From Mycoplasmataceae bacterium (GTDB taxonomy: Bacteria > Bacillota_I > Bacilli_A > Mycoplasmatales > Mycoplasmoidaceae), in contig JAISPD010000007.1 of the NCBI GenBank assembly GCA_031275175.1, positions 27,696 through 91,695 of the forward strand: DNA of 64,000 nt. Direction: 5' to 3'. The position numbers and the translations under genes were made by a program. Under the pieces are notes generated by a model. It was not told the DNA's origin. It saw only the letters and a program-made list of their open reading frames with translations, and did not search any database. Below are positions 56,768 to 64,000 of the stretch, one piece after another (within the stretch, counting starts at the first letter, position 1; every line of letters begins with the position of its first letter).

Positions 56768-56890
56768 AATAATGATTTTAAAAGCAAAAGAACCAACCTA
56801 CAAGGTCAGTTCTTTAAGTGTTGCTCTTTTAAAAAAGTGAGTTATTTCAAGTTGTTACGTTTGAGTACGTCCTCAACCCTATCCAAGCGA
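56768..56890. repeat. Tail/terminator cassette, copy 3
   Basis: Third copy, matching copy 1 through the terminator hairpin (near 56787-56817) and on into the coding tail LDRVEDVLKRNNLK of the adjacent gene, with few base changes. Confidence 0.8.
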
Positions 56891-57060
56891 GTGTTGATGC
56901 CTTTAACAGCATCAACAATTTGGAGCAATAATTCGTGGTCAGTTGAAACCTTTACAGATTTAACTTCATCAAACGAACCAGTTCGATCTTTATTAAGATT
57001 GAAACTAGCGAATTTAACTTTACGAACCACTTTTTTCATACGCATAGTATTATACTCCAT
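56842..57060 (-). CDS. Small coiled-coil-tail protein, copy 3
   Basis: 72 residues from ATG 57060, 1 nt after the upstream stop with GAGGAG as SD; ATG at 57045 or 57039 is also possible. N-terminal half is basic (MRMKKVVRKVKFASFNLNKD), then TDHELLLQIVDAVKGINTRL and the shared tail DRVEDVLKRNNLK. Unknown function; small homo- or hetero-coiled coil likely. Confidence 0.62.
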   Translation of the reverse strand: MEYNTMRMKKVVRKVKFASFNLNKDRTGSFDEVKSVKVSTDHELLLQIVDAVKGINTRLDRVEDVLKRNNLK

Positions 57061-57061
57061 A

Positions 57062-57256
57062 CTATTTACTCTCCTCAATCAATTCAAGCATTGCGGTTTT
57101 TAAAGTGACAGCAGAAATAATATATTTCCGCACATCTTTATCTTTAATGTCCGCTGCTGCCATGAATAGAATTAGATCGTTCAATGTTCATTTGTTTTTG
57201 ATAAACTCATTACTAATTGATTCAACCAATTGGGCGATGCGATTACTTGCTACCAT
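57062..57256 (-). CDS. Small helical protein, hypothetical
   Basis: 64 residues, all-helical, with one UGA Trp at about residue 24 that hides it. MVASNRIAQLVESISNEF, NDLILFMAAADIKDKDVRKY, and a tail MLELIEESK. A fragment of its last ~9 codons (ELIEEGK then stop) is repeated before the 56449-56691 gene, showing that the duplication cut through this gene. Two nt after the preceding gene. Confidence 0.6.
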
Positions 57257-57258
57257 AA

Positions 57259-57561
57259 CTACTTCTTGTGTTCCCAAATCGTGATTAGTGATTTAGGAAT
57301 CCAAGCCTCGACAATGCATCCAAAATCTCGCTCCAATTCAAAGCGTTCCTTGGTAAAACTGCATTCGTGGAAGAAGCTGCGTAATAAAATCGCTTTTTCA
57401 GTTTCAGCGACGACTCCAACCATGACAGTGATTAAACCAGGATATTTATCCTTCAACCATTTATGTTGCGTAGATATATCAACGATTCGATCACATTGTT
57501 TAAACGTTATCAACTCAGACTCACTTTTCAAAGAACTATCACTTGCTGCCTTTTTTGACAT
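57259..57561 (-). CDS. Hypothetical protein, ~100 residues
   Basis: Soluble, with Ser-rich N-terminus (MSKKAASDSSLKSESE) followed by a mixed alpha/beta core containing CDRIVDISTQHKWLKDKYPG and LRSFFHECSFTKERFELERD. No motif recognised. In the other repeat copy the same N-terminus is joined in frame to MQIIEKIENQS; here a TAA interrupts that extension, so initiation must use the internal ATG at 57561. Confidence 0.6.
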   Translation of the reverse strand: MSKKAASDSSLKSESELITFKQCDRIVDISTQHKWLKDKYPGLITVMVGVVAETEKAILLRSFFHECSFTKERFELERDFGCIVEAWIPKSLITIWEHKK

Positions 57562-57769
57562 AGATTGGCTTTATATTTTTTCAATTATTTGCATATTGCC
57601 TCCTTAAATTGAAATTAAGGCAAGAACATTTTTGTCTAGTTTTAGCTAAACAAAATTGCTAGCCATTCCTAGAACTAATTAAAAAAGATGCCATACTATG
57701 TATGATCATCAAATTGCACTAATTTTCTCGCAACAATATTATACCAAAAAAAGGGTATAAATATTATTT
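57522..57769 (-). repeat. Promoter/leader direct repeat, copy B
   Basis: Second copy of the 248-bp unit. Operator TATACCC-TTTTTT-TGGTATA (57759 to 57740), -10 TATAAT (57743 to 57738), leader with the same palindromes and SD hairpin (57602-57620), and a seven-codon frame MQIIEKI (57594 to 57571). Drives the genes from 57561 down to 56842. Confidence 0.8.
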
Positions 57770-58308
57770 TCTGGTTTTGATCACTTCGCTGTTAGTAGTA
57801 TTACGCCCTAAAGACCGGTTGTATCCATAAAAGCTATCTGATTTAAAATAGCGAATAAGACCAGCTTCTAGGACGTTAATATCTGGCATGGTTTGATTTC
57901 ATTTAATTAAACGGACAGTAAAAACATTGTTAGCATTAAAATCTTGGCGAATTTTGTAATTACCTTTTTCAACATCATAAAAATGCTGAGGGACGCGTCA
58001 TCCTAAATTGATACTTTGACCAACATAAATTTTATCTACTTTAGTTTTGTTTTCAATAATATAGCAAACTTTAATGTTTTTGTATTGATTGATACATTGC
58101 CTAAATTCAGCAAAAGTTAGTTCAGTTGTGTTTTGAATGAGAGATTGGTACCACGATCACGGAAATTCATCAGAAAAAGTGTCGGGAAGATCTTTTTTAT
58201 GGATAAAACGATTTCGTAAGCGCTTTTGATATGTTATAAAACCATAAACGCAGCAAGCAATAGCAATGCACACAACTAAAACCGATGTAATAATAATTGC
58301 TTTACTCA
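57764..58308 (-). CDS. Membrane-anchored GIY-YIG domain protein
   Basis: 181 residues from ATG 58308 (ATGAGTAA overlap with the upstream stop). One N-terminal membrane span (AIIITSVLVVCIAIACCVYG, about 4-23), a basic linker, then a GIY-YIG-like domain at about 80-175: VCYIIENKT, KIYVGQSINLGWR, conserved Glu in NVLEAGLIRYF, and GYNRSLGRN. The residues expected in a nuclease site (two Tyr, Arg, Glu, Asn) are present. Being in a conjugation operon, it could cut DNA at the membrane; untested. Confidence 0.78.
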
Positions 58309-58664
58309 TGACGCATATTTCGTTTGTAGGTGCGCACAAAATATTTAACATATTCGGCGACTAATTTGCTTTTAGTAACATGATGTTTGGCACAAATTTC
58401 ATTAAGCAATGTTTTAGTAGACTTATTGACATAAATATGTAAGTACACATTCCTAATTTTCTTTGTTGGTAAAGCGTTTTTTAAAACTTTTTTATACTTT
58501 TTAGCATGCTCAGGATTAATGATTTCATCAATGAAACTCCGAATGCAATCATAATACTCAATGTTATTTTGTTGTGTATATTTTAAAAACCGTTCCCTAG
58601 TTGCAGCGGGTAGATTGACGGTAACAACAGCTCAGTTATCTTTTCTATTATTATTTAGCACCAT
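58302..58664 (-). CDS. Tandem ribbon-helix-helix protein (TraY-like layout)
   Basis: 120 residues holding two RHH-like units: AVVTVNLPAATRERFLKYTQ with YDCIRSFIDEI (about 12-47), and NVYLHIYVNKSTKTLLNEIC with VTKSKLVAEYVKYFV (about 70-107), joined by a basic linker. A single chain with two RHH units is the known design of F-plasmid TraY, a relaxosome protein binding oriT. Equally, it could be the element's repressor. Overlaps the VirB4 gene by 14 nt. Confidence 0.7.
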
Positions 58665-61434
58665 GGGATCACATATACTCCTCGATTGAATTAGATTTAA
58701 TAGTTACGTAACAACGATACCTTACACCGATAGATATTAAAGATTCACCAACGCCAGCATTCAAAATATAATCTTTTTCATTTTGTGTTAGGCCGCCTGA
58801 CTCTTTCAATAAAACATCGTAACTAGAAACATCTGCGGGCGTCATATTTAGAATGATGTGATACAAAGCTTGTTTTAGCACCGCCTCGGGTTCACCAGCA
58901 AAATCGCCAATATTTTGTGTGGATAACACTAATACACCTTTATGATGCCTGATTTCGCGAGCCAACAATTCTAATGTTTTTAAAGCAATCGGATTATTTT
59001 TAACCCAGCGATGAGCTTCATCAATGACAATATTTATTCATTTAAAATCGTCAGGATTAGTAACGCCAATGTTTCGATCACGATTCTTTAATGCTTCGCC
59101 ACGCAGAAAAGAAGAAATTAAATACATTTGACATTTAAATAAAATCGGATCACGATCGGGGTCTAATTTATGGGTATCCAAAATATTAATATTAACACGA
59201 TCTGGATTTAATGTTGTGTAACCATTCCACACTTTGCCATACTGTCCGTCTTTAGATAATTTTCACATAATATTAATCAAATCATTTTCCTCACTGCCAC
59301 CTGGACAAGAACGATACTTTTTAAAAAGAAATTGATAGAAATCATTAGTAGTTGGCCATTGATTAGATTTAAACCTACTATATTCAAACACACGATGAAT
59401 CTCTTTATTTTCATCCACGATTTGCTTGCTTGTATCGGTAATTTTAAACTTGCTATACAACTCTAACAGCGACTCAATGATTAAACGTTCGATTTTGGCC
59501 GAAAAAGTCTTTTTGGCGATCATACTCAAAAATACAACAAATTCACTCGCGTGAGTAGTTAAATCTTTTTCTTCGTCTAAAATTTGTAATGGATTAATTA
59601 ATCCATTCTTAGCATCAGTCATATCGATACGAGCGACATTGTTGTAATTTACTAGAAACCCAGAATAATCGCCAAGAGGATCAACAATATATTGTTTCAT
59701 ACCACTTTTTTCACCAATCACTTTAAACCAATTGCATATTTTAGAAACTGTGTATGTTTTACCGCCACCAGTTTTAGCACAAACTAAGCAAACGTTTGAG
59801 TTACGATAATCTTGTTTAATTTTTAAATCAAAATAAAATGGTTCACCAGAATAAGATTCATACCCTAAAAAGACGCCTTGTGGATCTTGCAATGCATTTG
59901 ATGCGAACGGGTACATAGCGCCAATGCTATCGTTAGACATTTCACAATAGGTTAATATTTTTCGTTTTTGATTTCATTTGAAACTAAAAATATTATTAAA
60001 AACATCATATTGATGATAATTTAATAATTCAAATTTAAAACGATCAACCGATTTTAACTCTTTAGTAAACTGCAATGTTAAGTCTCTTAGCTCTTGCTCA
60101 GATTTAGCATGCAAAACAAATAGAATATGTACATATCAAGCTTTGCTGTAACCTTTGGCAAAATCATGGATCATCGATTCCATGGCTTGAATATATTCTT
60201 GCATGTTATACATTTCACCTTCACTACGGATATTTTCTCAATTCAATTTAATTCGACGTTTGGCTCGTTCTAAGTTTTTTTGAATAATATCTGTATCTGC
60301 TTTTTCAAAACTAATAATTGTCTGAATATTTTGATAATTAGTAGCTTTTTTCAACCATCCAGCAGTTACTATAGATGGGCATTGATTCACCTCAATAAGT
60401 TTGGTAAATTGCCCATTAACATTCAGATATTCCTTTTCAACATCGATATTGCCTAAATTTTTACAAATGCCAAATTCAGCTTCGCCATCGAAAAAACGAG
60501 TTGATGAACGAGAGCAATACAATTGATTTAAAACATTGCACACTTTAGTTCTATTAGTGATCTTTTGAACATCTATTTTTGCCTGGTTAGAAACATTAGT
60601 AATTTCACTAATTGCACTTGACAAATCTTTTTCTTTAGAATAAAAGATTAATATGTAAATGCCCTTGTTGACAATTTCAGATCTAGCGATATCCTTATTA
60701 ATTGCTTGATAGTTCAATAATTGATTTTTAACTAAATCATCTTCTGAAAGTTGATTATTATTTTTCTTAGGATATTTAGCAATTAAACTTTGCAAATATG
60801 AATTCATTGGCCCAACATCAATTGGCTCGTCAACAATAATAATTTTATGATTAATGCCTAATTTTAATCACGGGTTAGCCATGTTGTTAATCACGGTATT
60901 GGCTTCAGCATTAGTTAATAAATTAATATTGACACCCGATAATTTAACTAAGCAGCCCATCATATTAATATGTTCATGGGAGCCAATACCAGAAGTTGTT
61001 TTAAGTACATTACTAGCAGCAAAATTAATCGAAGGAGTAATAAATTCAATTAAACCATCATGACGAATGCTACCAATATTTAAGGCATTATAAATTAATG
61101 GAGCATTTAATTTTTTAAAATTATTGCGAAAATAAAAATTAATGACATCAAGCAAGTGTTTCCATTGTTTTTTACCATCACCACGTGTATGGATCAACCA
61201 AATAAAAATGATTAAAAGAATAACAATGGTGCTACCAATTAAAGAAAATTTTAAAATGTTGCCAGGAATTAAAAATCAAAAAAGTAAGACAGATATAACC
61301 GTAATCACAAATCAACCAGTTGCAACCCCTAATTCAGCAAAAGAAATGCCACCAAATCATTTTGCAAAAATGTCTTTGACATCTTTAGTTGGTTTGGTAA
61401 CAAACATTTCTTTAGCTTTAACATTATCTGTCAT
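58651..61434 (-). CDS. VirB4/TraE-type conjugation ATPase with N-terminal membrane spans
   Basis: 927 residues. Two membrane spans at about 35-85, like a PrgI-type module fused in front. Central region ~150-480, then the ATPase: Walker A CAKTGGGKTYT (553-563), Walker B INIVIDEAHRW (about 801-811), and a motif LSTQNIGD near 845. Powers substrate transfer in type IV secretion; TraE-like proteins are the best conserved gene of mycoplasma integrative conjugative elements. True stop follows a UGA Trp (tail WSHGAK). 2 nt after the VirB6-like gene. Confidence 0.9.
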
Positions 61435-61436
61435 AG

Positions 61437-62936
61437 TTATTTAATCGCTCCAGATTGTTTCATGATGATAGATTTACTAACACTCTTATCATGTCTGGCC
61501 ATAGTACCTTTAGCTAATATTCTGGCTTTTTCACCATCAGCCACACCAGATGATTTTAAATGTTTAGCAATCGCATCAGTGTTGTGCTCAAGTTTCAATT
61601 TCTCCCCAGCACGCAATTGGGCTGAATCCTGAGCTTTTTGATAGTCAGAAAGATTTTCAAACCCATGAGCTTTAGCTTCGTTTTTAAGATCGCGAGTTTC
61701 AGCACGTGATTTTCTTCAATCATCAATTTTGCCTTTACCATAAGCACCCGCTTTAGTAACACCAGCTTCATTAAAAGAAGTGTAACTAACTTGATTTTTA
61801 GCTTGAAAGAATGATGAACTTTTATGTGTGAATTTGAATGCAGAAAAGCAAGCGACAAAAATAAATAACATTTGAAAAATGCCCGTGCCAAAACCACTAA
61901 GTCCTAATACTTGGCCAAGCCCACTAATGGCAGCAATAACAATCGAAATAATTGTAAAGAAAAAATATAAAGCAAACAGATGGATAAAATTACCTACCAT
62001 TTCGGTGCGAATGGCCTCAGCACTACCACCTTCATCTTGGGGTCATTTTGCAACCGCGGGAAACAAAATAATGTAACACAACAATAAATTCATAATTAAA
62101 CTAAGAGCATATCATGCGAAAAATCCAGAACAAATAGTCCCACCAATTCAAGCAACTAAACAAATAAAGACATTAAAACTGTAGCCTTGATGATTCGCGC
62201 CTGCGTCCATTAATCATGATCCACTGACACTTTCGATATCTTTTCATGTATTAAAATCGTGATTTGGCGGCACTCCATTCTCTCAACTCGCCTTAAATAA
62301 TTGGATAGCAATATTACCACCGCCCACCACGGCATTGATTAGTTGGACAACAATGGATGTAATAAATAATCAAATCATGGGAATAATCACCATGGTTGTA
62401 ATTGATCAAAAAACAATGCCTGGAGTAGATTTAGCCATGGCATGGCCTTCATCGGAATCTTTTGCATGAGCGATTTTAACACTACGAACAATAAGCATTA
62501 ATACAAAAAAGAGCACGGCCACACCAGTAATAATGCCAATCCAATATTTAATGCCATCATTACTACCTAATGCTGTTAATAAATCACTACCACCAACTTT
62601 AGTAAATATTTCACCAATTCAATAGCACAACATGCCAAAGAGCAATACAAACATTCAAAAAAAGTCTTGAAGTGCATGAACCAATATTGTAAAAATACCA
62701 TAACCACCCAACATACCATCACTTTGATCATGAGGAAATATATTGCTTTCATGTGTAACACATGTTCAGACAAACAAGCTAATAAAACATAAAGGCAAAA
62801 CGATGATGAATATCCATTTAATACAACGTTTAATAAACAATATTAGTTTGTCTTTTTGTTGTCTAAAATATAAATATTTATCAATCGGATCACTATAAAA
62901 ATTTTTTTGAGGCTCATACCTCTTAAATGTTACCAT
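61437..62936 (-). CDS. VirB6/TrbL-like polytopic membrane protein
   Basis: 499 residues, one frame broken many times by UGA Trp under the standard code. Basic N-terminus (KRYEPQKNFYSDPIDKYLYF), then about seven membrane spans to residue ~375, and a ~125-residue charged cytoplasmic tail (RKSRAETRDLKNEAK). Size, topology and position between a VirB2-like pilin and VirB4 fit the inner-membrane channel component of mating-pair formation. Family assignment rests on context more than sequence. Confidence 0.75.
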
Positions 62937-62940
62937 TTAA

Positions 62941-63234
62941 TTAACCACTAATTCAACCACTGGCAGTAGCTAAAATGACATTAGCAACGGTTAATGCTGT
63001 CGCACACACAACAATACCAATGATACAATTTATTAAACGTTTTTTAGCACGTGCGCCTTCATTTTCATCAGTTGCATGACTTAAAGCAATAGCAGCACGG
63101 ATAGCGCCGATTACGATTACAATAAATGCAAGACCTAGTAGCGTATTTAATACACTATAAAGAATTGTTTGTAATTCACTACCATCACCAGATGCACCCA
63201 ATGAATTAGACAAAAGAATAAATTTATTAATCAT
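62941..63234 (-). CDS. VirB2/TrbC-like pilin
   Basis: 97 residues with two membrane spans (about 29-50 and 70-92) joined by a charged loop HATDENEGARAKKRLINCII. This is the TrbC/VirB2 pattern; the N-terminus is short, so cleavage is not obvious. Overlaps the preceding gene by 8 nt (ATGATTAA) and is followed by the VirB6-like gene after 4 nt. Confidence 0.78.
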
Positions 63235-63541
63235 TGTTATCTACTGAATTTTCTTTAGGTTTATCTATTTGTTGATTAGAATCTTTATTAACAGGTGCAG
63301 TTTTATTTGATGTTGCTGAAGATTCAACAACTGTAGCAATGTTTCTGCCGACTTGAGTTTCTTCTAAATGAAAATATTCATGTTCGTTTTTACTCTTTTT
63401 TGCAAAATCCACAGGGATTAGTAGAGTAGGACGAACAATAAGATACTTACCGTTTTTAGTCCTTTTGAATGTTTTGTCAATGAATACTAAATAATATTTA
63501 TTAGTTTCTTGATTATGTTGTTTTTTTACAATTAATGCCAT
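63227..63541 (-). CDS. Hypothetical protein, first gene of the conjugation operon
   Basis: 104 residues. Basic beta-type N-terminal half (IVKKQHNQETNKYYLVFIDK, RPTLLIPVDFAKKSK) and a low-complexity Ser/Asn/Asp-rich tail. No motif known. SD AAAGGAAA 10 nt before ATG, promoter with operator at 63564-63585. Confidence 0.65.
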   Translation of the reverse strand: MALIVKKQHNQETNKYYLVFIDKTFKRTKNGKYLIVRPTLLIPVDFAKKSKNEHEYFHLEETQVGRNIATVVESSATSNKTAPVNKDSNQQIDKPKENSVDNND

Positions 63542-63563
63542 ATTTTATTTCCTTTACATTTAT

Positions 63564-63585
63564 ATTATACTCTATTATGAGTATA
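63564..63585 (-). promoter_or_regulatory. Operator and -10 of the conjugation operon
   Basis: Minus strand: TATACTC-ATAATA-GAGTATA (63585 to 63566), a perfect 7-6-7 palindrome whose right half runs into -10 TATAAT (63569 to 63564). Transcription would start about 15 nt before the first gene. Confidence 0.75.
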
Positions 63586-63682
63586 AACACAAATTATTTT
63601 TGGAAATTAATATAAACGAAAACAAACTAATCAATTTTTCATGTGATGATTATATACTAATATTCAAGTAAAAAATAGTTTT

Positions 63683-64000
63683 TTAATTGTTTGTAGTAAA
63701 ACTTACAACATCAATATTAATATGTCAAGTTACTGTTTCTTGATTATGTATTGCTGTTAAATCAAACGATGTTGTACCTAGATTTTGTCCATTGCCAGAA
63801 GCTATTACTAGTCCGTTTTGAGGTGGTTCATCCGCATACGTTACAAAAGAATAATCAATTGTTGTTCAAGATAAATTATCAAGCGAAACCATTTCATATG
63901 AACGACTGCTAATTCAATATCTGACATGCATTCCACATTTTTCTCAATAAGAATTTGGCGGAGTTGAAGCATATCCGTTTTTTAGTGTAATGCTTATAGT
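63683..64000 (-). CDS. Surface-type protein, C-terminal part (runs off the window)
   Basis: Last 105 residues only. Beta-rich, Ser/Thr/Asn-rich sequence with several UGA Trp codons (WEKCGMHVRYWISSRSYEM, SWTTIDYSF, TSFDLTAIHNQETVTWHIN), like the Ig-like domains of mollicute surface proteins. No C-terminal anchor is seen. Whether it belongs to the element is unknown. Confidence 0.6.

Noticed and set aside
55462..56890. Repeated cassettes as a CRISPR array
   Set aside because: Only three copies, far apart, with genes between them and terminator structure inside; no cas genes.
62576..62773. Cys-rich hydrophobic frame on the minus strand
   Set aside because: Out of frame with the VirB6-like gene that covers it; hydrophobicity comes from the real gene's spans.
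50540..64000. Insertion sequence or transposase within the accessory region
   Set aside because: No DDE, serine or tyrosine recombinase gene and no terminal inverted repeats found in the window.

Overview
This window comes from an AT-rich mollicute (Mycoplasma in the broad sense). In-frame UGA reads as Trp throughout, so most long genes look broken under the standard code and are whole under code 4. Gene order (deoD-deoC-deoA-cdd next to phosphohexomutase, tpiA-gpmI, uvrC followed by a small phosphodiesterase, tsf-pyrH-frr-uppS-cdsA-dxr) resembles the pneumoniae/penetrans/Ureaplasma lineage. That placement is inference; no rRNA gene is present to test it.

Layout. 0-11.8 kb: two ABC exporter pairs, uvrC and a phosphodiesterase, and a minus-strand PTS operon (EIIB, EIIC, Gfo/Idh/MocA oxidoreductase, one unknown). 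11.8-21.5 kb: transketolase, YebC, a decayed repeat lipoprotein, tRNA-Pro/Met/Ile2, a glycolytic operon (phosphohexomutase, tpiA, gpmI) and a frameshifted glycerophosphodiesterase. 21.1-30.1 kb: one tightly packed minus-strand run ybeY-dgkA-era-recO-glyS-dnaG-deoD-deoC-deoA-cdd. 30.2-40.4 kb: LemA with a large membrane partner, rplJ-rplL behind an attenuator leader, an intact surface glycerophosphodiesterase, a LicA-like kinase, a YitT protein, leuS. 40.4-41.0 kb: a dead YoeB-type toxin-antitoxin pair. 41.0-50.5 kb: tsf-pyrH-frr-uppS-cdsA-dxr-polC, joining translation, isoprenoid carrier and phospholipid synthesis and replication.

Accessory region, 50.5 kb to the window end. It opens with a 23-nt remnant matching the 3' end of a tRNA (probably Ser), a candidate attachment site. 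Then come (a) a C5 DNA methyltransferase with a GHKL ATPase whose C-terminus carries a HEPN-type R-x4-H motif, and, divergent from it across a shared 16-bp palindromic promoter, a ribbon-helix-helix (RHH) protein, a GNAT-PUA-like protein and an ASCH protein; (b) a cassette region of small genes with repeated coiled-coil tails, repeated terminators and a duplicated 248-bp promoter/leader; (c) a conjugation-type operon with a VirB2-like pilin, VirB6-like membrane protein, VirB4/TraE ATPase, tandem RHH protein and membrane-anchored GIY-YIG protein.

The most interesting signal is a 20-bp operator, roughly TATACYY-N6-NRGTATA, overlapping the -10 box in the same geometry at four promoters spread over 13 kb. 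It ties the left end of the accessory region (gene at 50708) to the conjugation operon (63541) and both leader copies, suggesting one regulator for one integrative element. The second is the methyltransferase/ATPase-HEPN plus RHH/GNAT-PUA/ASCH island, which looks like a compact defence or addiction locus.
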